NCBI GenBank assembly: GCA_012744395.1
Contig: JAAYCB010000157.1
Coordinates: forward strand, 1 to 42,600
DNA length: 42,600 nt
Source: Pirellulaceae bacterium
Lineage (GTDB): Bacteria > Planctomycetota > Planctomycetia > Pirellulales > Thermoguttaceae
Reading direction: 5' to 3'
Positions 26,678 through 36,900 of this stretch are shown one piece after another. The translations under genes and the position numbers were made by a program. The notes beneath the pieces are model-generated. The model was given only the letters and a program-made list of their open reading frames with translations, was not told the DNA's origin and searched no databases. Each line of letters opens with the position of its first letter. The stretch's first letter is position 1.

Positions 26678-28135
26678 TCACCGCGTCCCAAACCGGATAT
26701 TGCGCGTATGGTCGCCAATCGTCACATCGGGTGAGTCGGCGGTCGCGACTTCTCCGAACCGGACGACGTTCTCGAACGTCAGATCCTCGACCGCATGTTC
26801 CTCGTCGTATCCGACCACGCGCATCTCTCCGCGGAAGTTCTCCCGCCTGCCGGTCACAGAGATGTCTTTGAACACGCACTCCGAGAGACGCCCCGCGCGG
26901 GTATACTTCCTGCCCGACACGGCACAGACCATCGGCCTGGCCAGGACCAGCACGATGTCGCCCCCGTCGGCGTTGATCCGAAAGTTCTCGAAACGCATCC
27001 GCCGCATCACCATGTCGTCGCTCGGCTGCAGAAAGAAGACGGCGTGGGACCAGAACTCCTCCGGCTTCCGATACGTGGGGCTGTAATGGAGCACGTCGAT
27101 GTCGCGGGCCGTAAGATCCTGCATCAGCTCCGTTTCGCACTCGTATCCGATCCGGAAAACGTTGGCCAGGTCCGTCCAGAACTCGCACGCCTCGATCGTC
27201 ATCTTCTCGCACGCCTTCCGGTCGTGTCCGGTCAGCCCCTTGATCGCGATGCAATCGTCCTGGGTCCGGATAAAGCAATTCCGGATCGTAACGTCGCACG
27301 AATTGACCAAGTCGATTCCGTCGTCATTCAGCACCCGCGAGCCGCAGATCTTGACGTTATCGATCAACACGCCGTCGCACCCATTCGGAACGAGCGCCCA
27401 CGTCCAGGAACCGCGCAAGATCACGTCCCGGACGACCAGGTTCTTGCACGACGTCATGTCCAGCATGAACCGTCCCGGCCCCTTGAGATGGGGATACTCG
27501 TTCCCGTCGAGGATGCCGCGCCCGCGCACCGTGATGTTCTCCCCCTCCGCCCGCACGGCCCCCTTCACCACCGCCCCGCCGGCCAGGTACAGCGTCTGGT
27601 TGTCGGTCAATCGGATATTCACCGGATTGTGGATTCCGGGTCCGAAATAGACCACGTTCGGATCGTCCGGTTTCGGCGGATCGGTCTCCAGCGGATTGGC
27701 GAAGAGCAGCAGCGGGCTGTTCCGCCCGTCGCGCTCGATCGCGATACGAAACGGTTTGCTCGCCGTGAACGTCAGGGCGTTCGGCTTCTCCAGCGTGGGC
27801 CGGATCCCGAATCGCTCGGGCAGAATGCTCGCCCCTTCGAGCGACTGGGGCGACGTCACGCGTACCGTGACTTCTCCCGAAAAGTCGAAGGAGGCGAAAT
27901 AGTATTTCTTGTCGAAGAATTCCGTCTCCGCTCGATAGACGTCGACCGGGTTGCCGTCGACCTCCACGCGGTAATCCTCCGTCGCCGCCTCGCCCGCCGG
28001 GGCGGGATAGGTGACCACCCGGCCCTCGGAGTCGGCACGCGCCTTTATGGCCCCCATGCCGACGAAGAGAACCATGCCACAGCAGAAACAGCCGAGCCAC
28101 TGCCGGCACGTTGTCTTGTTACCTGTTTCTCTCAT
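26678..28135 (-). CDS. GH28-like parallel beta-helix glycosidase, exported
   Basis: The 485-residue protein starts at ATG 28135, with GAGG 6 nt upstream; an ATG 18 codons earlier is poorer. A Sec signal covers residues about 12-34. Residues about 35-135 are a beta-sandwich-like N-domain. From about 165 onward there is a right-handed beta-helix of the GH28 polygalacturonase group. The two catalytic blocks are partly recognisable: NDDGIDL at 270-276, where GH28 has NTDGID, and TQDDCIAIKG at 291-300, the typical GDDCIA block. The usual GHG block is not obvious. Acidic polysaccharides such as pectin-like or algal glycans are the likely substrate class. The exact activity cannot be told. Confidence 0.8.
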   Translation of the reverse strand: MRETGNKTTCRQWLGCFCCGMVLFVGMGAIKARADSEGRVVTYPAPAGEAATEDYRVEVDGNPVDVYRAETEFFDKKYYFASFDFSGEVTVRVTSPQSLEGASILPERFGIRPTLEKPNALTFTASKPFRIAIERDGRNSPLLLFANPLETDPPKPDDPNVVYFGPGIHNPVNIRLTDNQTLYLAGGAVVKGAVRAEGENITVRGRGILDGNEYPHLKGPGRFMLDMTSCKNLVVRDVILRGSWTWALVPNGCDGVLIDNVKICGSRVLNDDGIDLVNSCDVTIRNCFIRTQDDCIAIKGLTGHDRKACEKMTIEACEFWTDLANVFRIGYECETELMQDLTARDIDVLHYSPTYRKPEEFWSHAVFFLQPSDDMVMRRMRFENFRINADGGDIVLVLARPMVCAVSGRKYTRAGRLSECVFKDISVTGRRENFRGEMRVVGYDEEHAVEDLTFENVVRFGEVATADSPDVTIGDHTRNIRFGTR

Positions 28136-28187
28136 GATTCGCCTCGTATCATGTTCACTTGTTCCGCTGAGAATTTCTTCAGACGCC

Positions 28188-28207
28188 ATTCCCGCGAAGG
28201 CGGGAAT
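28188..28207. repeat. ATTCCCGC/GCGGGAAT palindrome
   Basis: Eight-bp perfect arms surround a GAAG loop. It lies in the divergent region between the GH28-like gene and the small gene at 28401. This REP-like hairpin is widespread in many bacteria. Confidence 0.6.
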
Positions 28208-28400
28208 CCAGACCGTCTGTCAATGTAGCGGTCGTGGCGGGTTCTTGACAACGCTCCGCGGATGATTCAAGCTCGAAACGGTCTCTCCGGCGGGGGGGCG
28301 TCGCAAGGCCGAACAGGTTGAGGCCGGTCGCGTGCGGAGAATCGTCATCGACATTCCGGCACCACGTGACCGTGACGGGACCGTGTGGAAAGGGACATTA

Positions 28401-28850
28401 GTGATTAGCCACGCGAAACGTCTCGTTGCGTTGTTGCTCGCCGGTTGGTCGATCCTCGCTCTGGCCGCCCCGGCGGCGACTGAGGAATCGAAACTCCAGC
28501 GGCTCAAGTACAACCACCCGGGCCTGGCGGTCGACCTGGGGGCAGGGCTGTGGGCATGGCCCTTGCCGATGGACGTCAACGGCGACGGGCGGATCGATAG
28601 GATCGTCAATGAGGAGGACGTGCCCTACAACGGCGTCTACGTCTTCGAGCATCCCGGCACGAACGACAAGCTACCGGTCTTCAAGCCGGCCCGGCGGCCC
28701 AGCAACGGCATGATCAACGCCGAAGCGGCCAAGGGGTTGAAGGTGCTGATCGAGCCGTTCGACGCCGGCATCGCCCGGGTCGGTTTCTATGAGGCCGAAG
28801 ACGGCGCGGTCGTCGAGTTTATGGAGTACTACAACAAGCCGAAAGAGTAG
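28401..28850 (+). CDS. Chimeric small exported protein: FG-GAP start joined to a VOC-like end
   Basis: GTG 28401 (AGGGA 6 nt upstream) gives 149 residues with a Sec signal (about 5-26, ending APAATE). Residues about 30-82 look like the beginning of a large FG-GAP/VCBS-repeat protein: an NHPGLAVDLGAGLWAWPLPM block and the calcium loop DVNGDGRIDRIV, then VYVFEHPG. After about residue 83-100 the character changes, and residues 105-149 (AAKGLKVLIEPFDAGIARV, then GFYEAEDGAVVEFMEYY) resemble the end of a glyoxalase/VOC domain. Neither half is a complete domain. It could be a fused remnant or a new small protein. It lies 9 bp upstream of the PQQ gene, so a leader role in that operon is possible. Confidence 0.55.
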   Translation: MISHAKRLVALLLAGWSILALAAPAATEESKLQRLKYNHPGLAVDLGAGLWAWPLPMDVNGDGRIDRIVNEEDVPYNGVYVFEHPGTNDKLPVFKPARRPSNGMINAEAAKGLKVLIEPFDAGIARVGFYEAEDGAVVEFMEYYNKPKE

Positions 28851-28859
28851 ATCCGGACC

Positions 28860-31800
28860 ATGAAGGACAACCAGCGCGGATCGTGGATCGCCGTTCTCTG
28901 CGCGGTGGCGTGGGCGTTGGCCGCGGCGAACGGAGCGGAGGGATGGGCTGCGGACTGGCCGACCCACCGGGGCAATAGCCAGCGGAATGCAGTCACGGAG
29001 GAACGGCTCTCACTGCCGCTCTCGCCGGTCTGGCTCCACCTGCCTCGGTTTGCGCCCGAGCCGGCCTGGCCGCCGCCGGCAAAACAGGATTTCTGGCACG
29101 GCGAGTCGAACCTGGCGCCCCGCGTCGATTTCGACCTGGCCTACCACGTGGCCGTCGCCGGTGACTCGCTCTTCTACGGCTCCCCCGCCGAACACGCGGT
29201 CCACTGCCTGGACGCCGGCACGGGCGCCCTGCGCTGGTCTTTCTTCACCGAGGGGCCCGTGCGATTCGCCCCGGTGGTGCGGGACGGCAAGGTCTATTTC
29301 GGCTCCGACGACGGCAACGTGTACGGCCTCAAGGCGACTGGCGGCGAACTGCTATGGAAGTATCAACCCTCCTCGGACGACCGCCGCTTGCCGGGCAACG
29401 GCCACATGATCTCCTTATGGCCCGTTCGCACAGGCCTGGTGGTCGAGGACCAGGCGGTCTATGCGGGGGCCGGGCTGTTCCCCGACCACGGCGTCTACCT
29501 GTTCGCACTCGACGCCGACACGGGAAAGGAGGTCTGGAAACGATCCATTCCTCAACCCGCCCAGGGATACCTTGCCGCCGATGCGGGGGCCCTCTGGGTT
29601 CCCAGCGGCCGGACGGGCATGATGGCGGTCGCGCTCCGGGACGGGAAAGACGTCGGTTCGATCGACACCTGCGGCACCTACCTGGTGGCCACGCAAGGCC
29701 GGGTGTTTTGCGAAAGCAGCCGCTACCAGCGGCACCTGCTGATCTGGGGCGCATTGGCCCGCCCGGACCATTTCGTGACCGTCCAAGGCGAAACCGCCTA
29801 CTTCCAGGGGCCACGTGAGATCGCCGCGCGGACGCTGACCCCCTATGTTCAGCGAGCGACCGAGTTGGCCAAGCAGCGCAGCCGTCACAGGAGACTGTCC
29901 GAGGAGTTGAAGAAAGCCGGCACTCGCGATCCGGCCAAGGCCGCTGCGCTCCGAAGCCAACTCGATGCGCTGCGGAAGACGATTGCGGACCTCGAAGATC
30001 AAGTCGAGAACAAATCCCATCTCTGGCGACGCAAGGACTCAACGGCCCGCTCGTTTGTGCTGGCGGGCGACATGCTCTTCTGCGGACGAGACGGACGCGT
30101 TACCGCCGCGCAAACCGGCGACGGTGCCGAAGTCTGGACGGCGAAGGTTGCAGGCCGGGCCTACGGGCTGGCCGTTGCGCAAGGCCGGCTGTTCGTATCC
30201 ACCGATGAGGGCGGCATCTACTGCTTCCAGTCCGGCCAGGCCGCCCCGCTGCAAACCGTGACGGCGCCGGAACCCGCTTCACCATATCCCCACGATGACC
30301 TCGATGCCGCGTACACTGCGGCGGCCGAGACGATCCTCGGCCAGGTGCCCGATCACAAGGGGTATGCGCTGGTTCTGGATTGCGGCGAGGGGCGGCTGGC
30401 TTGCGAGATCGCCAAACGATCGGAGTTCCGGGTCGTGGGCGTCGAAGCCGACGCGGCCAAGGCGGCCCGCGCCCGCGAGTCCCTGGCCAAAACCGCACTC
30501 CTCGGCCGGGTCAGCGTGCATCACATTCCCAAAGGGAAGCTGCCCTATCCCAAGTACTTCGCCAACCTCGTCGTATCGGACGACGCGGTTGTCTCCGGCA
30601 AGTTGCCGGCGGATTGGTCCGAGATTCGGCGGGTGCTGCGGCCTTACGGGGGCGTGGCCATGTTCGGCGGCCCGCGACTGACGACGGCGGCGGCCGAGGA
30701 ATCGCTCCGCGCCGCGGCGGTCGAGGGGAGCCGGGTCCTTTCCGACCGCGGCGTCTGGGTGGCGCTGCGGCGCGGGGCCCTGGCCGGGGCCGGCGAGTGG
30801 ACCCACCAATACGCCAACCCGGCCAATACGACCTGCAGCGGCGACACCCTCGTTCGCGGCAGAATGGCGCCGCTATGGTTCGGCCAGCCCGGCCCTCGCG
30901 ACATGATCGACCGCCACAACCGCACCATGGCGCCGCTGTGGAAGGAGGGGCGCCTGTTCGTCCCGGCCAACGAGCGGGTGATCGCCCTGGATGCCTACAA
31001 CGGCACCCGACTCTGGGAGGTCGACCTGCCGGGCTCGCGGCGTCTGGGCGTGATGAAGGACGCGGCCCACATGGCCCTCGCTGACGACCTCCTCTACATC
31101 GCGGTGGCCGATGCCTGCTGCGGCCTGAACGTCGCCACCGGCCGGCGGGAGGTCGTGCTCCAGTCGCCACCGCCTGAAGTGAGTGGAAAATACCAGTGGG
31201 GCTACGTCGCCGTCGTCGAGGACCAGATCTTCGGCAGCATCCAGAAATCGGGCGCCTCGCTCAACCGGCAGGGCAACATGTGCCCCATCCTGGAAGGCGA
31301 CTTCCGCCAGATCATCCTGAGCGAGGAGCTGTTCAGCCTCGACCGCCGGACGGGTCAGACCAGGTGGCGCTACGCGGGGGCGATCCCCAACAGCGCCGTT
31401 GCCCTGGGGGACGGCCGTGTTTATTTCCTCGAAGCCCGCGACGGGGCGCCGGCCGGAAGAAGCCTCAACGGCCGCGTCCGCATCGACCAGCTCTTCAGCG
31501 GCCCCACCTTCCTGGTCGCCCTCGACGCGAAATCCGGCCGGAAGGTCTGGGAGATCCCGCTCAGACTGCCGTTCGAGCACATCGTCTACCTCTGCTATGC
31601 GCCGGCCACCGACGCCGTTCTCCTCAGTGGCACGTTCAACGGCAAGGTCGGCGCGGAAGACCATGTTTTCTACGGCCTCCGCACGTTCCGATCCGATACA
31701 GGCGCCCTTCTGTGGCAGCAGGATATCGCCGCAGGCGACATCAACGGAACCCACGGCGAGCAATGGCAGCACCCGGTGATCCTCGACGGCGAGGTCCTTA

Positions 31801-32108
31801 CGAAGTACTTCGAGTGCGACCTGCGGACCGGCGCGCTCCTGCCAAGGCGGACGTTCCATCCCGGTCACGGGTGCGGAACCCTGTCGGGCTCGGCGTCCAC
31901 GATCTTCCTCCGCGGCGGAAACCCGCAGATGTTCGATATGACCAGCGGCACCGGCGCCGCGCTGAACCACGTGAGCCGCCCAGGCTGCTTCGTCAACATC
32001 ATTCCCGCCGGCGGAATCATCTCCATCCCCGAGTCCAGTTCCGGCTGCACCTGCAGCTATCCCCTCCAGGCGTCCTTCGCCTACGTGCCCGAGCCGGAAC
32101 CGGACTGA
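28860..32108 (+). CDS. Exported PQQ-type beta-propeller with embedded methyltransferase-like domain
   Basis: The 1082-residue protein has a signal peptide (residues about 9-31, ending GWAADW). The first propeller part (about 32-330) carries PQQ-type repeats such as VHCLDAGTGALRWSF, VYGLKATGGELLWKY and LFALDADTGKEVWK. A coiled coil follows at 333-392. After another propeller blade (about 400-460), residues about 480-640 form a Rossmann-like domain with the SAM-binding pattern LDCGEGRLACEIA near 506 and an acidic end of strand 2 (VVGVEAD). The propeller resumes at about 655-1075 with VIALDAYNGTRLWEV and LVALDAKSGRKVWEI. No PQQ dehydrogenase catalytic set was identified. Its function is unknown. 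It is probably co-transcribed with the small gene 9 bp upstream. Confidence 0.85.
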   Translation: MKDNQRGSWIAVLCAVAWALAAANGAEGWAADWPTHRGNSQRNAVTEERLSLPLSPVWLHLPRFAPEPAWPPPAKQDFWHGESNLAPRVDFDLAYHVAVAGDSLFYGSPAEHAVHCLDAGTGALRWSFFTEGPVRFAPVVRDGKVYFGSDDGNVYGLKATGGELLWKYQPSSDDRRLPGNGHMISLWPVRTGLVVEDQAVYAGAGLFPDHGVYLFALDADTGKEVWKRSIPQPAQGYLAADAGALWVPSGRTGMMAVALRDGKDVGSIDTCGTYLVATQGRVFCESSRYQRHLLIWGALARPDHFVTVQGETAYFQGPREIAARTLTPYVQRATELAKQRSRHRRLSEELKKAGTRDPAKAAALRSQLDALRKTIADLEDQVENKSHLWRRKDSTARSFVLAGDMLFCGRDGRVTAAQTGDGAEVWTAKVAGRAYGLAVAQGRLFVSTDEGGIYCFQSGQAAPLQTVTAPEPASPYPHDDLDAAYTAAAETILGQVPDHKGYALVLDCGEGRLACEIAKRSEFRVVGVEADAAKAARARESLAKTALLGRVSVHHIPKGKLPYPKYFANLVVSDDAVVSGKLPADWSEIRRVLRPYGGVAMFGGPRLTTAAAEESLRAAAVEGSRVLSDRGVWVALRRGALAGAGEWTHQYANPANTTCSGDTLVRGRMAPLWFGQPGPRDMIDRHNRTMAPLWKEGRLFVPANERVIALDAYNGTRLWEVDLPGSRRLGVMKDAAHMALADDLLYIAVADACCGLNVATGRREVVLQSPPPEVSGKYQWGYVAVVEDQIFGSIQKSGASLNRQGNMCPILEGDFRQIILSEELFSLDRRTGQTRWRYAGAIPNSAVALGDGRVYFLEARDGAPAGRSLNGRVRIDQLFSGPTFLVALDAKSGRKVWEIPLRLPFEHIVYLCYAPATDAVLLSGTFNGKVGAEDHVFYGLRTFRSDTGALLWQQDIAAGDINGTHGEQWQHPVILDGEVLTKYFECDLRTGALLPRRTFHPGHGCGTLSGSASTIFLRGGNPQMFDMTSGTGAALNHVSRPGCFVNIIPAGGIISIPESSSGCTCSYPLQASFAYVPEPEPD

Positions 32109-32177
32109 CGCATCAGGACCCTTGTTCAACGCCCAGCCGCAACCGCCGGCTCGCTTAGGATCGCCGAGCAAATGACT

Positions 32178-32204
32178 GTCGCCTTTCGCTCCGCGAAAGG
32201 CGAC
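32178..32204. terminator. 12-bp perfect hairpin between convergent genes
   Basis: GTCGCCTTTCGC (32178-32189) and GCGAAAGGCGAC (32193-32204) pair fully around a TCC loop. It lies between the convergent PQQ and deacetylase genes and could end both transcripts. The sequence also looks like a dispersed planctomycete repeat. Confidence 0.6.
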
Positions 32205-32275
32205 CATGCCACATTGGTTGATTCAACCGTCCTTATTCCTGCCAGCGATCTTGGTCATCCAGTACAATTGCCCGA

Positions 32276-33625
32276 CTACCCCCCCGTCCGCCAACTCAGC
32301 CGACTCACCTGAACCTTCCCCGGCGGCGAGATCTCCAGCGTAATCCGAATCCGGTCCACTTCGGGACCAACGGTCACCTCGGTCTCATGCTCGCTCCAGG
32401 TGGCCCCCAGATCGGCGGCCAGGATCTGTTGGGGCTCACCAAACCGGTAGTGGTCGTCCTTGTCGATCTCGGTGGACGTCATCGTAACGACAAGTCTGCA
32501 CGGCGTCCCCTCCGCGCTGCGTGCTCGCAAGCTGAAACGTGTCGCCCCAGGCTCCGGACCGTAGATCCACGTGGCGCCATCGCTCGCAAACTCGGCGACT
32601 CGCCCGTCGGCCGTATCGCGGATTTCTTCGGACGCGTATCGGCAGCCTTCATAACCGTCCGGCCGACCGTTCTCATCGTAGTCGCAAAGGAAGCCCGGGT
32701 TGGCGATCTGTTCCACCTGCTCGTCGAAATACTCGCGCGGATGCTGGATGGCGCGAACCGCGTCGGCCATGCGCATCGTCGGCAGATTGTGTTGCCGGAC
32801 GAACTTGCAGACTTCCTCCACGCCCCAGGCCGTGCCGTCTTCGTCCTTGACCGTGTGCCAGAGCGAGATCACGACCAGCCCCTGCTGAATGCCGTCGGCG
32901 ATACGCTTCTTCACGCCCGCGATGTCGTCCCTGGAGGCGTCGATCGAATCTCGCCGCGGAATGCTCCCCAGCCCGCCGTAGCCCAGCGAGAACGGATGGT
33001 CTCTGAGATTCCAGTGGATGTTGTACCGCTCCTCGGGCTCGAGATTCACCCGGCCCGCCACATAGTCGTAGCTGGGCAGCAGGAACTCGTGAAGTTCGCT
33101 CGTCCACTGGGAGCCCTTGCCGCCCGGGTGATTCCAGCCGCGGGTGGTGATTCCCAAGTCACGCAGGATCTTGAGCGACTTCTCCGTGTGTTCGGCCCAC
33201 TCGGCCTTGCGGCCCGGATCGCCCCACATGGCCGCGTTGTGGGCGAGCGTGTGATCGTGAATTTCGTGCCCCGCCCGGTGCATCTTCACAACCTGGTCCG
33301 GCGCCAGGCTGCCCGACTTCCCAAGATTACCCGTCACGACCCCAAAACTCCCCTTCAATCCGTACTTCTCCAGGATCGGGAAGGCATGAGTGAAGTGGCC
33401 GGCCGTACCGTCGTCGAACTGCAAGACCACGATCCCCGTACGTCTCGGCCATTCTTTCGCCGACTCGGCATCACCCGCCCGTGCAGTCGAAGCTGCAAGC
33501 AGTATTCCAACCACCGCCGCAACAAACGCGGCGGTGAGGGATTGTATGGATGTCGTGCCGCGAAGCGCTCTGAGACGGCTGGGAATAGCGGTTCCGTACG
33601 GCCCACTTCGGTGACGGGCAAGCAT
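32276..33625 (-). CDS. Exported polysaccharide deacetylase family protein
   Basis: The ATG at 33625 with GGAGG 6 nt upstream gives 449 residues; the longer frame to 33835 has no support. A membrane or signal segment covers about 29-50. The NodB-type catalytic domain follows, with the catalytic base region FDDG at 70-73 and the zinc motif HTLAH at 125-129. The strand with WNHPGGKG carries the usual R/H-P-x-G element in variant form. Residues about 320-449 are a beta-rich C-domain, probably carbohydrate binding. The family removes acetyl groups from chitin, peptidoglycan or other N- or O-acetylated glycans. The gene is divergent from the aminoacylase gene at 33938. Confidence 0.87.
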   Translation of the reverse strand: MLARHRSGPYGTAIPSRLRALRGTTSIQSLTAAFVAAVVGILLAASTARAGDAESAKEWPRRTGIVVLQFDDGTAGHFTHAFPILEKYGLKGSFGVVTGNLGKSGSLAPDQVVKMHRAGHEIHDHTLAHNAAMWGDPGRKAEWAEHTEKSLKILRDLGITTRGWNHPGGKGSQWTSELHEFLLPSYDYVAGRVNLEPEERYNIHWNLRDHPFSLGYGGLGSIPRRDSIDASRDDIAGVKKRIADGIQQGLVVISLWHTVKDEDGTAWGVEEVCKFVRQHNLPTMRMADAVRAIQHPREYFDEQVEQIANPGFLCDYDENGRPDGYEGCRYASEEIRDTADGRVAEFASDGATWIYGPEPGATRFSLRARSAEGTPCRLVVTMTSTEIDKDDHYRFGEPQQILAADLGATWSEHETEVTVGPEVDRIRITLEISPPGKVQVSRLSWRTGG

Positions 33626-33937
33626 GGCGACCTCCGGCACACAGCGAAGAGATGAGGAATTGGGGTTGGAGCCGGGTCGGCTCAGATCCAGCTTCACTGG
33701 CGTCACTATACCAACCCCGCAACGCCCCTGGCAAATGCCTCGGTCGCCTGGTCCGGCCGAAACGGTTGCTTCACCCGTTCGACGGCACCTACAATGGCCA
33801 CCGTCCCCCTGACCAATTTCCGCCATGGCCCTCACCGATGCAAACCAACCCGCGATTGTGTGGCAAACGAATAGATATTCTCCCCCCGGAAACGCGAAAC
33901 TCGCAGGGGCCAGGCACCAACCACAGGAGACGCTTCA
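33626..33937. promoter_or_regulatory. Divergent promoter region of the deacetylase and aminoacylase genes
   Basis: These 312 bp must carry the promoters for both genes. No repeat or gene is seen. AGGAGA lies 8 nt before the ATG at 33938. Confidence 0.4.
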
Positions 33938-36900
33938 ATGTCTGATCATCTTTGCTCCACCGGCAAGGCCCGCCTGTTGCTACCCTGTTGCATCCTGGGC
34001 CTGAGCTTGGCGACGCTGGCAGCATCGGCTTCGGCGGAACCGCTCGACGCCGATCTGCTGCTTCGCGGAGGCACGATCTACGACGGCTCGGGCGCGGACC
34101 CGGTGGTCGGCGACGTCGCCATCCGCGATGGACGGATCGTGGCCGTCGGCCGGGCGACGCCCGGCAAGATCGGCCGCACCATCGACTGCCGAGGCCTGGT
34201 CGTCGCCCCCGGCCTGATCGATCTCCACACGCACACCGACGGAACGCTCGCCCAGCCCGGGGTCCGGCCCTGCCTGAACTATGTCATGCAAGGCTGCACG
34301 ACGATGGTGACCGGCAACTGCGGCGGCTCGAAGGATGTGGCCAAGTTTCTCGACGACGTCGACGCCAACGGGGCGGGCACGAATATCATCCACCTGGTCG
34401 GACACGGCACGGTTCGCCGAGCCGTGCTGGGCTCCGAGCGCCGCGAGCCCACGGCCGAAGAACTCCAGCGCATGAAGGACCTGGTCGACCAGGCAATGCG
34501 CGACGGGGCCTGGGGTATGTCGACCGGCCTCATCTACGCCCCCAGTTCTTACGCTCAGACCGAAGAACTCGTCGCCCTGGTCAAGGTGGTGGCGGCCCAC
34601 AGCGGCATCTACGCCAGCCACATCCGCGACGAAGGCGACCATCTCCTGGCCGCGGTCGACGAGGCCATCCGCATCGGCCACGAGGCGGGCGCGCCGGTCC
34701 ACATCTCGCACTTCAAGTCGATGCAGATTCCCAACTGGGGCCGCATCCGCGACGCGGCCGCCGCCATCGAAAAGGCCCAGGCCGAGGGGCTGACGATCAC
34801 GGCCGACCAATATCCCTACACGGCCAATTCCTTCTCCCTGGCCGACGCCACGCTCCCCGACGCCCACGTCCGCTGGTCTCGGGCCGACCTCACCAGGCGG
34901 ATGGCAGACGAGCCGGAGTTCGCCGCGCTCGTGCGCCGAGTGATCGCCGACCAGTTCGGCCGGACCGAAAAGATCGTGATCGCCGCCAGCAAGAAATTCC
35001 CCGACTACGTCGGCAAAAGCCTGGCTGACATCGCGGCCCTGGAGAAGATCGACGCGGTCGACCTGGTGCTCAAGATCCTTGCCCAGGAATCGCCGCAGAT
35101 CGTCAGCCATTCCATGTCGGAAGCCGACGTGCGCTGGGCGATGACGCTCCCCTGGGTGGCAACCGCCTCCGACGGTGCGGCCCGTACCCAGAATCCCAAC
35201 GAACACCACCACCCGCGCAACTTCGGCACCTTCGCCCGCAAGATCGGCCACTACGCCATCCAGGAGAAGGTCCTCCCGCTGGCCCAGGCCATCCGCAGCG
35301 CGACCGGGCTGCCGGCCGACATCTTCGGAATCGCCCAGCGCGGCTACCTCCGCCCCGGCTACCACGCCGACGTTGTCGTCTTCGACCCGGCCGCCTATCG
35401 CGACCGGGCCACCTTCGAAAAGCCCCAGGAATACGCCGCGGGCGTGCGCTACGTCTTCCTCGCCGGCCAGGCCGCCGTCGACGACGGCAAGCCGAGCCCC
35501 AAATTGTTCGGCCGGGCCCTGCGTCATCACTCGCCTGCCCAGAGCGGCGAGAAAGCCGGCGCTGCGGCTGGTGCCGCGGCGCCGTTCGCCGTGCAAGTCG
35601 AGGTCGAAGAGATCGCCTGCGAGCTCCCCGCCTATGAGGTGACCAACAACGGCTCGGGCATGTTCTGGAGTTCGGGCAGTGCCCAGATGGTCCGTATCGG
35701 CGACCGGCTGTTCGTCAGCGCCTTCGAGGCCGTGCCGGGCCTCGCGCCGCTGAACAACGCCCGCTGGGCCCTCTATGAACGCCGTCCGGAAGGCTGGAAA
35801 TTCTGCCAGCGCGACGAGAAAGACCGCACCCGCGAGCCGTGTTCGCTGGCCACCAGCGATGACGGCCGGCTGGTGATGTCGGTCAATCCCACCCTGGCGC
35901 CGCCTGTGCCCGCCTCGGGCAAGACCGCGGGAGGCCCCGCCCGCCCCGAATTCCTGGAGTTCGATTCGGCACACCCGGAAAAGGAACCGCGCCATCTGGT
36001 CCCCAAATGGAAAGAAAACCCTCCATTCACCGAACACACCTACCGGGCCTTCTCCGCCGACGGAAACAGCGGCGAGTTCATCCTCTTCAACAAGGTCGGC
36101 ACGTCGCAGACCGCCTGGGCCTTTCTCGACCGGGAGGGCGCGTGGAAGACGGGGATGCTGACCTGGCCCAAGGGCGAGGATCCCAAATACTCCGTCTGGC
36201 ACGACGAGTACACGGCCGTCAACTACGCCAACGTCGTTCTCAGCGATCGCCAAGTGCACTACATCGGCCAATCGGCCATCAACATCTGGAATCGGATCGA
36301 CCCGGCCAAGACCGAAACCTGGGGTCGCAGCAATTGGGGTTGGCGGATGCGCAAGCTGCATTACGCGTGGACCCCGGACATCAAGACCAGGCCGTTCTCC
36401 GACTGGATCGTCCTCGACGACACCATGGACGACGGCGGCACCGTCGGCATGGGCGACTCGTGGCTCGCCCCCGACGGCCGGCTGCACCTGGTCTGGCAGA
36501 AGGAACCGATCCATCCGAAACTGCGCGACACCTGCTTCCCCGACATCAAGCGGGACTGGCGGATGTGCTACGGGGTGTTGGAGGACGGAAAGATGCTCGA
36601 GAAACGCGTCCTCCTCGCCGGCGGCGAGACCACGGGCCCCCTGCGCCCGACCGGATACATCGGTCATCCCCGCTTCCACGTCACCCCCAACCACACGCTG
36701 TACGTCCTCTGCAAGCTGGTGGGCACGACCCCCGAAACCAAATCGCAGACCGGCACCTATGCCCTGCGGATCGAGCCCGACGGCTCCGTCTCGGCGCCGG
36801 TACGCATCCCCTTGTCCCGCCCCATCACCGGCGCGTTCTTCACCGCCACGCCCCGCGCGGGGAACCGGCTCACCGAGGCCGCCGACCTGCTAATCGCCGA

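Noticed and set aside
30873..32207. A 440-codon minus-strand frame
   Set aside because: It is antisense to the PQQ-propeller gene, with shadow-like Val/Asp/Gly/Glu composition and no ribosome site.
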